Position numbers and translations under genes: made by a program. Below the pieces are notes generated by a model that worked only from the letters and a program-made list of their open reading frames with translations, ran no database searches and was not told where the DNA came from. From contig JAFFSR010000343.1 of assembly GCA_017163975.1 (NCBI GenBank), positions 5,216,001-5,280,000 on the forward strand: a stretch of 64,000 nt of DNA, in the 5' to 3' direction. The stretch is from Anastatus disparis (taxonomy: Eukaryota > Arthropoda > Insecta > Hymenoptera > Eupelmidae). Positions within the stretch are counted from its first letter, which is position 1, and every line of letters begins with the position of its first letter. Positions 10,652 through 22,328 of the stretch are shown piece by piece.

Positions 10652-13464
10652 TTACTCATCATCGTCACTGTCTTCATTAATACATACTTGTATTTTATCA
10701 TTAAGAAACATTTTAGAAAGAATTTCAGCTAGTCTTATGATTTTTGATAAATATTTTCCATGTGAAAGATAATATACTATTGCAGCAACGTGCGCACAAC
10801 ATCCAACAGTGCGGTTACCATTGAGACAATCGCAACAATATCTGAGGATACTGGAATAACCAATACCATTTGGTTTATATTCAACGAAGCATTTGTATTG
10901 TTTTTTATTTACATGTCTTGATTGAACTTCGAATTTAAGAATATTTTTATGTTCTATGGAATATCCTAGTTTCAAATTATTATCTGAATCTAACATTTCT
11001 GCTAGGTATGATATGGTCTGTTTAAGTTGATATGATCCTGTAAAAAGAATTTTCAAATCTTTTTCTGTTAATTCAGGAAAATCTGGTGAATCAGTCGAAG
11101 TTATGATCTGAAATGGTAATTTACGACGACACCATCTTTTTTCTGCCACTAATTCTGCTAGTGTGTTTTCAATATTCCTTCTCGATTGCATGGTATTAAA
11201 TATTCCATCTTGAATGTCATGATCAGAATCTAAGTGTTTGCCAAATAAATTATTTAAATAGCAAGCAATTCTGCAATACAATCCAGTATCCTTCACCATT
11301 TTATTGTCAAGTTTGTGATCTAATAATCTGAATTTTTTTTTCAATTCCATGTACTGCTTCAACAGCTCACCTTATTTTTGTTACGAATCGTGTTTCATTT
11401 GATTCTTGTGCTGAAAATTGTGATTTTGAACCTTTGTGTTCAGGCATCAGAACAATATAACCCATATCTTCTAATTTCTTTTTAATATCTCGAAAGCCTC
11501 TGTCTAGAACAAAAATATCGCCTTTGCGGAGCGATTTCTGTAAAATTACTGGCATTGTTTCAAATATTTTCATTAAAATTGCAGCATCATTCATGTTAGC
11601 GAGATAAGGTCCTAACTGGTCAACAACATAGCCATTTGTTGAACATATTGTAAAGGGTTTATTGAGAGGAACTTTTTTTTGACCTGAATAGGATTTTCTC
11701 TGATACTCATTATTAGAGCTTTTCTCATGCCTTATATAAGTTCCATCACAAATCAAAATAAGTTGGTTGCCTGGATATAATTTTTTCGTCATTTGAGAAG
11801 TTTGGTTTTCAATCAAGTCATTTCTGTCTGCATTTTTTAATCCAAAATAATTTGGTAACACGTCTTTTTCAAAAGATGATAAGACTGAATGACAAAAACG
11901 AGATACTTGTTCGCTCTCGATATCAAATATTGAAGAAATAACTTGATTAGAGTTCCCTGTACGCATTTTAAATAAAAATACTACGATGGCTTGAATCACT
12001 GTTCTTGCACAGGAATCTTTAAGAGAAGTGAGTTGTAATTTAAGTTGGATGATCTGTGCCCAAGATAATCCTGTAAACACTTTTAATTTTTTTTCTGGCA
12101 TAACAAACTCGGCTACTTTATTTAATAACCTTTCATCTGTTTTTGCAGATATTGTACTTACTAGGAGAGTATCACACCTCCGGATCACGGATTTTGCTCA
12201 AGCTTCAGGATAAGTTTTCAGATGATAAAATATGGAAAAAGCTAAAGTTATAGTCATAAATACTCAATGTTTCCCTAGTTATAGGCAATTAAAGAAAATC
12301 ACTAAAAAAGTTACTAGATTTTTAAACGCATATAGTTCTTTAGCGTCGATAGCTACAAGCTTGAAACTTTATTTAAATTAAAGCTGAGCTCAAATTCTTT
12401 CGAAATAGTAGTTATAGCATGTAAAAATATTATTTTTTCCCAAAGTTAGAGCGCGATAAACATTGGACCTGATTTTTCTTTCAAAAACATTAATTAATAA
12501 TAAAAGCTGAAATTAGGTCCAATCCTTATTACGCTCTAACATTGAGAAAAAATAATATTTTCACATGGTATAACTACTAATTCGAAAGAATTTGAGCTCA
12601 GCTTTAATTTAAAAAAAGTTTCAAGCTTGTAGCTATCAATGCTAAAGAACTATATGCGTTTAAAAATCTAGTAATTTTTTTAGTGATTTTCTTTAATTGT
12701 CTGTAACTAGGGAAATATTGAGTATTTATGACTATAACTTTAGCTTTTTCCATATTTTATCATCTGAAAACTTATCCCGAAGTTTGAGCAAAATCCGTGA
12801 TCCGGAGGTGTGACACTCTCCTAGTTAGTATTTTTGATAATTCATTAACATCTAATGTACTACTGGTGGAAAAAATCTTCATTTTATTCAATTCATCTTC
12901 ATGAAATATTTTTTTAATTATATGATCAGAACAGCATCTATTGCCATTTGGAATAAATAAGTTAATTTTACTGAAAACTTGAATTCTTGCTTCAAAAGGC
13001 ACTAACATTATATTTGTGCGTTTATTGTATCCACAAATAAAACAATACTTATGTGTTGCAATCGTTCTTTGAATTTGTAATTCTATGAATTCTGGTTCTT
13101 CTTTTTCATCAACTTTGTACGACGAATCTGTATTTGTCTGAGATGATGAACTGATACTTATTTCAGATAATGATTCCGAAATATTAGATTTTTGAGAGAA
13201 AACATTTTCTGCAGTATCATCAGATATTTCAATTTTAGAGCTTGACATTTTTTTTACCACTTGCTTTCTACACGGATCACACATTACATCATTAATGAAA
13301 ATATCTTCTCTGCCAGATACTACTTTTGCATATTCTAGTTCTGTTTCGCATTGAATTTCTTTTTTTCGACCACTTATTTTTCTTAAATAAATATTGCATA
13401 TAGAACATTTTCGATCATCATATTTCATTTTTTTGTTAGCATTTCCTTCGCTATTAGATGCCAT
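10652..13464 (-). pseudogene. Harbinger/ISL2EU-type DDE transposase with SWIM zinc finger, interrupted
   Basis: One transposase gene read right to left in three pieces. 12828-13464 gives an N-terminal zinc-binding region (CSIC, CDPC, CFIC, then CCSDH). 11367-12157 gives the DDE_Tnp_4-like catalytic core: D in CDGTYIRHEKSS, D in LANMNDAAIL, LDRGFRD, and E in SNETRFVTK. 10652-11362 gives a C-terminal part with a SWIM finger (CDC, then CAH about ten residues on). A 664-bp MITE at 12161-12824 splits the first two pieces; removing it with one TTA copy would leave the frame unchanged. A TGA at 11367-11369 stands where the family has Trp, and the A8 run near 11333 shifts the frame. No element ends were found. 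Family assignment is from motif knowledge, not a search. Confidence 0.8.
12161..12824. mobile_element. 664-bp foldback MITE with TTA duplication, inside a transposase gene
   Basis: The arms are near-perfect complements for ~315 bases each around a ~30-base loop near 12480-12510. Ends are CTAGGAGAGT and ACTCTCCTAG. TTA at 12158-12160 and 12825-12827 is the target duplication, the kind typical of PIF/Harbinger. It therefore may have been moved by a Harbinger transposase, and it lies inside one. Frames read out of the flanking gene into its ends create false termini (SHLRITDFAQ). Confidence 0.85.
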
Positions 13465-13573
13465 GTCTACTATTATCCAACTAAAAAATCACTTCTGAAA
13501 CAATAAAAAATAAACAAATGTTTTTAAAAATCTAAATAATTTAAATATTTATATAAATTTCATTATCCTTTGT

Positions 13574-14742
13574 TAAAAACTTGTTAATTGTTTTAACAAA
13601 CTATTTAAAACATTTATCATGAATAAATATAAAAATTAATAAAGTCGCTAAGTACTTCAAAGATCTTAATTTTAACTTAGAGTTTTAGTTTTCAATCACA
13701 CAAATATTATATAATTTTTTATGATAAAGCTTAACCGCTCAAAGCTTCTCAGAGTAATTATCAATCATTCCTCCGAAATCATGCAACACACATGAATAAA
13801 GCTATATACAAAAGGTTACAAATAAAATAAAAACAAATTGATAAAACAAAAAGCTTTAACTTTCACATAATCTCAAGATTTAATATCTGAATGTCAAATC
13901 TATGTTTCAAGCGTATACTTGCAAATAGAAAAATATTTTTAAAAATATATTGTTTTTCAATTTTTAAATCTAAAAAAGATAGAACAAATCTACACAAAAA
14001 TCTAAAAAATTATCATATTTATATAAATAAATAATTTCATTATCCTTTGTTATTATTATTATATAATGTAAAATGATATTGTAAAAAACTGCTATTAAGA
14101 ATCAAAGAAAATTAGAAAATTACCATTTTGTAAACTACTATCAAAAACTTGTTAATTGTTTTAACAAACTATTTAAAACATTTATCATGAATAAATATAA
14201 AAATTAATAAAGTCGCTAAGTACTTCAAAGATCTTAATTTTAACTTAGAGTTTTAGTTTTCAATCACACAAATATTATATAATTTTTTATGATAAAGCTT
14301 AACCGCTCAAAGCTTCTCAGAGTAATTATCAATCATTCCTCCGAAATCATGCAACACACATGAATAAAGCTATATACAAAAGGTTACAAATAAAATAAAA
14401 ACAAATTGATAAAACAAAAAGCTTTAACTTTCACATAATCTCAACATTTAATATCTGAATGTCAAATCTATGTTTCAAGCGTATACTTGCAAATAGAAAA
14501 ATATTTTTAAAAATATATTGTTTTTCAATTTTTAAATCTAAAAAAGATAGAACAAATCTACACAAAAATCTAAATAATTATCATATTTATATAAATAAAT
14601 AATTTCATTATCCTTTGTTATTATTAGTATAAAATGTAATATAAAATTGTAAAAAACTAATATTAGAATTACATTAGCAAATTACCACTTTGTAAACTTA
14701 TTGTCAAAAACTTGTTAATTGTTTCAACAAACTATTTAAAAC
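13574..14742. repeat. tandem duplication, about 565-bp unit, two copies plus a stub
   Basis: The block starting AACTTGTTAATTGTTTTAAC occurs at about 13578, 14146 and 14709. The first two copies are almost identical for ~450 bases (e.g. TCAATCATTCCTCCGAAATC in both). They differ only in small AT-rich indels near their ends. The third is a ~35-base stub. It is non-coding and lies immediately upstream (in gene sense) of the interrupted transposase. Confidence 0.8.
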
Positions 14743-14989
14743 AATAATATAAGAGACAAGAGCAAAAACAAAACAGGACTCTTCATAGCTTTTGTATTGA
14801 CATTTTGACTTATAAAATATATATATAACCTTATATCCAGGTACGCTGCTAATAAATATTATAATTTAACACTTTTGGATCAAAATAATATGAAGATACT
14901 ACAAAAAGTGCACAGAAACTTGTGGCATACAATCTTTGCAGTTACTCACTTTATTATTCATTACATATAAATAAAGAAATTCATATGGA

Positions 14990-15470
14990 AATATAAGTTT
15001 AAATTTATAAACGTAACTCAATTAACGATTGTATCATCTGTCCTGTGGGCACTTACTCTATAGTACACATATATACACACACACATACTCCCTAGTAACG
15101 TATGGGTATACACCCAGGGGGGTTGCTCTAGAAAATTGCACAATTGTATCACAGAGACAGAATATGTGAAATCAATGTGCTGAACAAAGATAGCATATAT
15201 CGATATACTAAGTTTATCGCTTCGGAGCAACCCCCCCAGTAGTACGCGTGTAAGTACATTCACACTAGTAAACATATATAAGTGCCACGCGCAACTAGCG
15301 GTGCGCAGAACTAGCGCCGAATCGTGTGCTCTGGTCGCAGTGTACAAAGTCCGTCACTGTATTCGCAACGTTTAGAAAGATAAGTTTTCTATCTTCTGAT
15401 TCCAAGGTGACTGTATCGCTTATTGAATAAACCAAGCCTACAAATCTATTTTCTAGTGGTTCTTATTTCT
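14990..15470 (+). other. possible solo LTR or promoter fragment
   Basis: A GC-richer block has a TATATAAG box at ~15277, a ~140-base potential leader, and an AATAAA signal at ~15425, the usual spacing within an LTR. Upstream, GGGGGGTTGCTC (15117) and GAGCAACCCCCC (15223) form an inverted pair. No terminal repeat partner or target duplication was found, so this is weak. Confidence 0.25.
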
Positions 15471-15528
15471 ACCTCGACTTCCATCTCCGAGCACGAAGAA
15501 TCCGAAGTTCTATTCCTTATCATGATAG

Positions 15529-15849
15529 AGACGAAGACAGAACGAGGTTTAAGTATCAATTGTTACTTGAGTTGGGTCTATGAATTCGAGCCATGGATCC
15601 AAAATTAGGCTTGAACTCATAGTTATGTCTTGAGTATTAAGTATCACTTAAAATTAAAGTATTGTTACTTGAGTATCAGCTGTTACTTTAATTAAGTGTT
15701 AAATTGAGTGTTGTTTGAAGTAACAGTTAATGCTCAAGTAACGATACTCAAGTTTTAAGTCATACTTAATACTCAAGTTACGACTATGAATTTGAGCCTT
15801 ACAGTCGATGTGTGTGCTCAAACTCAAACCTCATTCTGTTTTTGTTTCT
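15529..15849. repeat. foldback MITE, about 320 bp
   Basis: GAGACGAAGACAGAACGAGG on the left pairs with CCTCATTCTGTTTTTGTTTC on the right. Inside, ACTTGAGTATTAAGTAT-like tracts pair with ATACTTAATACTCAAGT. A second, partial copy of the right end follows at about 15857-15900. Confidence 0.6.
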
Positions 15850-16079
15850 CTCACAATGAAACCTCATTCTGTCTTTGTCTGCTTGAGTTTGAGTATCGAC
15901 TATAAATTCAGGCCAGTTTTCAATGAGATCACTTAGATAAACAAAAACTATGACTCGCATTTAGAAATGTAACTTGAGTATCGGTTGTTACTTCAACCTT
16001 ATTCTGTCTTTTTCTCTCTTATTATAAGAAAAAAAGGCATTTAAATACGTTTATTGATTCGAACCTATGTATATAAGAT

Positions 16080-16110
16080 TAACCTAAATATATATATATA
16101 TATATATATG
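16080..16110. repeat. short (TA)n tract
   Basis: About ten TA units. The surrounding 15900-16424 has no other feature apart from a further degenerate unit of the repeat described at 16425-17041. Confidence 0.7.
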
Positions 16111-16424
16111 AAATCATCGAAAAAATGAAAAACAGAAAGTAAAATATAATTCCAACCCCTCAGAATATACTGCAACCTGATCATAACGTCAAACAATTGT
16201 AGAAATCAGATTGTTCGACAATATTTGAACGTATTATATTAAAAACCTTGATTAAATTGATGCCACCATGACAAGCAGAAAAAATTACACATAAAATCGT
16301 TATTTCAGCTCTCAACTTTTAGCACGAACTATAAAAAAATCGAGAAAATATCGGTTTTTCTCGATAATCAGGGTTGCAAACTACTTTTTCTTGAAAGTAA
16401 TAGCACGATTATAACGAGCAAAAA

Positions 16425-17041
16425 ACAAATACGCAAAAAAAAGTCATTGAAGCTCTTAACTTATAACATAACCTATAAAAAATATGAAAAAGTGCAAAAA
16501 AGTTGATTTTTTGCAAAAAATAAGGGTCAAATGCCTTTTATCCTCAAAACTAATAGTACCGTCGTAAAGAGGGGAATAAAGTACACCAAAAATCTTTGTT
16601 TGGATTCTTAGATTGTAACATAATCTATAGGAAATACGAAAAAAGGGCAAAAATATCGGTTTTTTGAGAAAATCAGGGTGGCGCACTATTTTTTTTTTTT
16701 TTCAGCTAATATAACTATCGTTAATAAGGGGTAAAAATATATTTAAAAAATATCAATTTTAAGGTTGATATTTAAGGTTATGTAATCTGCAAAAATTTTT
16801 GGTTAATTGCCATACAATAACCTACCCTTATATATTTTTGCAAGAGTCTTCGATGTAAAGGGACGTCAAAATAAAATAAAGTCGAAAAAACACTTATTCT
16901 GACTTCACTGCGCATGCGCAAGGGTTAGGGGCCTGAAAATTGGTGTGTGGGAGTTTTTTTTCAACCTCCATCAAATGGTACATGAGCCATGAGGATTCTA
17001 AGAGGGGGCAATTTCACTATGGTAACCCGCCTATAGCCTTT
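16425..17041 (-). repeat. dispersed non-coding repeat, copy 2 (inverted)
   Basis: Reverse-complement match to 9001-9675, ending with ...CCGCCTATAGCCTTT at 17041. This copy continues leftward (to about 16300) with another internal unit that is missing from copy 1. The two copies are separated by ~6.7 kb and could pair in a transcript. Confidence 0.65.
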
Positions 17042-17802
17042 ATCATTCAAATGAAAAAAATTTACTTATAAAAACGATGTGCAGCATGCAACATGTTTGT
17101 CCTTAAAATGCTCATTAATTTTATTATTTAATAATAAAAACTGTTTAGATAATTGAAAAAAATTTAATTTAGGGCGAGGAAGCGATAAAAATATGTAATT
17201 TGGCTTAAATAAAAAACGTACAATAGCTGTGTTACCAAGTTTTAGGGTACGTTGCAACAATTAAAAATTTTTCCAAATTCAAATCTTATGCTTTGCCTTT
17301 CATTATCTAAAAAAAAATAATAATATGCATACAAATAAAATTTGTAATAATATAATAAGAAACATTTTTGACAAAAAATATTGACCCTGGATACAGCCGT
17401 TTAAAAAAAGTAACCGTTAACTGCAAGTATTTTCTAAGCATGTGGTAATTAACGCTTTTTTAAACATAAAATTTTTAATTCAGATTTTCTGTTCTTTGCA
17501 TCGCTAGTATAAAAAAATTAAAGCTTTTTTCAAATCCCCAAACGCAGTTAAATACAGAATTTGGATACAAAAATAATTTTTTTTTTTTTAAATTTTTTTA
17601 ATAAGAAATATTAGCAATAAAATTTTTAAAAATGTTTTTTTTTAAATATAGATTATTTTCTTAATTTGAATGTAATAAAAATTTTTATTTGATATTTATT
17701 TAGACTTCTCTTTTTAAATTCTACTTTATTTTATATATCCATTTTATATAAGTAATTTATGGAATTAATAATTCTGACAGATTTCCTTTTATAATTGTAG
17801 CC

Positions 17803-18105
17803 CTTAGAGCACATATACCTGGAGGGAGCATGCAAAGCCAAAAAGTGTAAAAAATAAAAGAGAGTAAGGTTGCTTAGGGTGAAGTGCTTTCTCTCTCGCG
17901 CGGATTCCCATTGGTTGTTGCTCTCCCCCTCAAAGCATATACTAAATATGAGCGTCAAGTATGAGATAGCCACGCTGGGAGGAAGCAACAGCCACTGAGA
18001 ATCCGCGTGAGAGAGAAAAGACTTCACCCTAAGCTACCTTTCTCTCTCTTTTTTTTCTTACACTTTTTGGCTTTGCATGCTCCCTCTAGGTATATATGCT
18101 TTAAG
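17803..18105. mobile_element. 303-bp MITE with 8-bp TSD
   Basis: Terminal inverted repeats begin CTTAGAGCACATATACC and end with a diverged complement (GGTATATATGCTTTAAG). They extend through GGAGCATGCAAAGCC and its complement and CACTTTTTGGC. Flanks TTGTAGCC at 17795-17802 and 18106-18113 are identical 8-bp duplications, as for hAT-mobilised MITEs. The ends are not the usual CAGGG of hAT. Non-coding. Confidence 0.8.
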
Positions 18106-18113
18106 TTGTAGCC

Positions 18114-19159
18114 AAAGCTCATTTATTTTTATTTTTATGAAGTAATAATAACACTATTGCATTTTATATATTTCAAAGATAATACGTTTTTCAATATAAT
18201 ATAGCTATATAACGTTTATAAATATAATTTATAAATAAATTAATAATGTACTTAATAAGAGTATATCATTTGAAAATTGTTTAAAACCTTATGAGAAACA
18301 TGTTTGATAATAGAAAATGTTAAATGGAAAGTATTAAAACATAATAATGAAATAAAAATGTTTGAGACATTAATAATAAATCTAAAATATCATAAAATAA
18401 ATAAATGTTTTTAAATAAAGTTAAAAATTTGGCAATTTTTAACGAAAGGGATAATATGTTTTAAATAAATGTTATTCACAACAATCTTACAGAAAGAATT
18501 GAGGAATTTAATTTAAATGAAAATTTTTAAATGAACAAGGAGAAGAAAGGTCCCTATCTTCGGAAACCAAATTTGGTTGAAACTACAGAATCTGATTTTT
18601 TATGAAAAAAAAAAAAAAAAAAAATGATATGAAAAAAGATTCCGGATATAAAAATACCAGAAATAAAAGTACCAATATCTCATAAAAAATATAGTGAAAA
18701 GAAACGCTTATCAGAACTTGAATAGTCAAACAGCTAAAATTCTTACTAGAAAATGTGTGATAGATCAAAGAAAGTACTTAAATATATTAATTTAAGCTGT
18801 AGGGTATCAAAAAAGCTTATGTGGTTCAAAAGTTACGAACGATCAAAATATACAAGTAAAATGAAGTAAAAAAATTACCATATAATATATGCTAAAACTA
18901 TAAACGGACGTGTAATCATTTTCAATTAAACATAACTTTTTAACCGCATTGAGCTTTTTTGAGCTAATAAGGCTGAAACTAAAGTATTTAACTTGTACTT
19001 TTTTTTAATATTTAATACATCTTTCTGTAAGATTTTTAGTTGTCTGGTCATTCAAGTTCTTACAACAACTTCTTTTTATAATATTATTTAAAAATGTGTA
19101 TAACTTTGTCTCTGAAATCTATTCAAACAAAAGAAGAAATATGGGTTAATTTTTTTCAT
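18114..19159. other. AT-rich sequence, no feature supported
   Basis: It contains A/T homopolymers (e.g. 18604-18623). A short resemblance near 19030-19070 to the right arm of the MITE at 28436-29101 (TTTTAGTTxTxxGxxATTCAAGTTCTTA) is too weak to call. Confidence 0.45.
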
Positions 19160-19532
19160 CGCCAGATACCGACCGAGTAACAATTGAGTTGTTTGTTATT
19201 TACTCAAGTATTAATCGGTGTATCTTCAAAATAAAGGTTGATCGCAATAGATATTATTATTATGAATATCTATGCACAAGAAAAAAAAATCTACCGATTT
19301 TTTTTTTGAGAAAAGTAAGGAACGCCGAAGTAAAAGATTATGTTTATAATATTTTCGCGTTCCTTACTTTTCTCAAAAACAAAGCGATAGATTTTTTTTT
19401 TCTTGTGCATAAATATTTGTAATAATAATATCTATTGCGCTTAACCTTCAATTTGCAGATACACCGATTAATACTTGAGTAAATAACAAAAATGCCAATT
19501 AGACAAGGACAGCGAATCCGGCCTGCTCTTAA
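19160..19532. repeat. TTAA palindromic MITE, family A copy 2 (left end truncated)
   Basis: Same palindrome as at 8111-8503 but in reverse orientation. The left ~20 bases are missing (it begins GATACCGACCGAG), and the right end has GCCGGCCTGCTC then TTAA at 19529-19532. Confidence 0.75.
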
Positions 19533-20256
19533 GACTGTTTTAATAATAAAATTATTAATAAATTATTTTTTTTACATACCGTCGGCTTGGATTAAAATTC
19601 GGCTACTCCAAAAAAGTTTTTGGGTAAATTTTAAAATGAAAATTTCAATAAAAAAATTTATAGAGAATATTAATTTTTTTAATAATGAAATGTATAATTT
19701 TATGTAATGAAACAATTTCAATAATAAAGTATATATATTTAATATAAATTTGACGAAAATTTTTTTGTTTCAAAGCATACAAAAATTTTACGTGAATTTT
19801 CCGTACTTATGTCTAAAATTTTGATTCGAGGACGATTTCTTACGATTTTCACAAATCACACAAAACAGTGCAATACTATCAAATATATTATTTTTAAATT
19901 TTATCGAATCATACTTGAAAAGTAACTAAAAAAATCCATCTTTAAAAATTAAACAAATACATTTTATTTTTCAGTTTATTTTATGATATGATGAGAAGCT
20001 TTGAAAAAATATAATGCATTCTTTTTAATGAATACTTTAAAATACCGACTTTTTTTGCGTTTTTTACGATATTTCTTTCTAAATATACGATATTTTTTTG
20101 CATCAGGATTTTTTTTTTAGATTTTCATTTAGTTCGATAACACATAGCGAATTTATAAGCAGTATTATGATAAAATTTTTTTTTGTAATTATAAAAAAAA
20201 AACATTTTTTTTATAAATGTTTTTTTAACACCAATAGTATTTGGCGCGATTTTTAT
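19533..20256. other. AT-rich spacer
   Basis: No gene-like frame. The short open frames here are lysine/phenylalanine-rich A/T artefacts. Confidence 0.5.
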
Positions 20257-20646
20257 TTAAGACCAGGCCGGAGTAGAATCTAATACTGACCGAGTAAAAA
20301 TTGAGTTTTTTGTTATTTACTCAAGTATTAATCGGTGTATCTTCAAATCTAAGGTTGAGCGCAATAGATATTATTATTATAAATATCTATGCACAAAAAA
20401 AAAATTTCTACCGCTTTGTTTTTGAGAAGAGTAAGGAACGCTGAAGTAAAAGTTTATGTTTATAATATTTTCGCGTTCCTTACTTTTCTCAAAAACAAAG
20501 CGATAGATTTTTTTTTTTGTGCATAAATATTTGTAATAAGAATATCTATTGCGCTTAACCTTCAATTTGCAGATATCCCAATTAATACTCGAGTAAATAA
20601 CAAAAATCTCAATTAGACAAGGGCAGCAAATCCGGCTTGCTCTTAA
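20257..20646. repeat. TTAA palindromic MITE, family A copy 3
   Basis: TTAA at 20257-20260 and 20643-20646. The left end is GACCAGGCCGGAGTAG and the right end AATCCGGCTTGCTC. Same orientation as copy 2. Confidence 0.8.
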
Positions 20647-22170
20647 TGCGCTTTGATGAAGTTTAGAACACTTTTCAAAAAATATGCCTTATCAAAGCAT
20701 ATTCCTTAATTCTTTTATTTATTCTTTTATTCATTTTAAGTTAAATTTTTGTTGAATCAATAAAAAATATTTAATTTACGTAACCATAATAAACCATTTA
20801 AACATGTAATAAACAATTTGAAATTGATTTTTTAAGATACATTTCATAATTCTTTGATATTTTTTAATTGGAAGAGATGTTTCCCTTTATCTGTCATTCT
20901 CAATATTTTTCTCATCAAATTTCAAAGATTTAAAAATCAGATACATTTTGTTAATAGTCAGATAGCTCCTCCATTAGCCACAATTTGTTGTTTATTAAAA
21001 AGGCGGATAATTTTTTGAAACTTCAAATCGGTTTTTATTTCATATGTTATTACTGTAAAATTTTAAATAGCCTCGCCGATCATTTTTTTAAGATAATCTC
21101 ATTTATAGTATGATCACTTTGGGTCTCAATAAACTGTTAATTAATAAAATCAGTATTGTGTGTTTATTTAAAATTCAGTTTGAAAAACCGTTCAGCTCTT
21201 TATTATTAAAATACTAATTTGCATGACATCTTAAATTTTTTAAAGTAATTTTATTACAAAAAAAGTAATTGACAGAACGAGCAGTCAGATAAGATGCAAA
21301 ATAGTTATTTTTCTCAAAGAATTTTCAATTTTTCTTAAAAAATTAATTTTTGTGTAACTTAAATTTTAAAATTGTTTATGTAATTTTTGAAAAATTTAGA
21401 TTTTTTGTCTTTTAAATTTTGTAACTGTTAAAATAAAATGTTGTATTTAAAAATTAATTAAAAATAATGTTATCATGCCCCTATATAACTTTAGAAAATG
21501 TCACTTTTTAACATACAAAAATAATTCAACTATTCAAAGTTTAGTCAAAATTTTGTTTAGTAAGAACTGCAAATTATTACGTTCGTTAAAAAGAATCATC
21601 AATCTTTTTGTTTTGGAAATAAAAATCAATGATATTATAAAAATATAATATTCAATAAAAAAAGAAGAAAAAATCTGATTCTATAAAATATAAATGATAT
21701 TAAATGTAATTTTTATTTAAAATGCGCTTTAATGAAGTTTAAATTCGTAAAATTATTTATTTCTTCAGGTCGATTTATTATTTTACTTTTCTAAAATAAA
21801 ATTAGATTTATTCATATTTATTTTCTATTTTTATTAAATGAGTTGAAAATGTCATATATTTATATAAATTTAGAAAAGGACCTTTTTTTTAAAGAACAAA
21901 AAAGGTTTTATTATTCGCAATTGAGTTAGAATGGAAAAAGAACTATAATTTATAATAATTTTTTTTCAATCTTTAATATTTTTTATTTAGCAGGAAAAAA
22001 TTACTGAACTAGCTACGTTTTTATTTCATATTAATATAAGTTATATAGCCATGTAATATTGACATTAAAACTTTTTTCTATCCTTATCTGTAAATATATT
22101 TTTTTATATTTTTGAAATAACATAGAATTTAAGTGTTAGATAAATTTTTAATTTTATTTTTTCCGCTATG
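20647..22170. other. AT-rich sequence
   Basis: A phrase AATGCGCTTT(G/A)ATGAAGTTTA occurs at 20646 and 21720, hinting at an old duplication or shared insertion. Nothing else is recognisable. Confidence 0.45.
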
Positions 22171-22328
22171 AAAATTGATTATCAGTTGCGCGCAGGACGC
22201 CGTACAGTGTAGACGTGGGCAGTGGCGCTCTATCGCCTCGTTTAGTTTGCTACCTGTTTTGCACGCTGTATTTTGTGCTGGTGGTTTTTTGTGCGGGTGT
22301 GCCTTCGAGCTGCGTTTAGGGGCTAGAA

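Noticed and set aside
11340..11372. A splice donor (AAG|GTGAGC) joining the two C-terminal transposase pieces
   Set aside because: Any intron would have to remove conserved residues (AVEAVHG). A nonsense change plus an A-run shift explains the break better.
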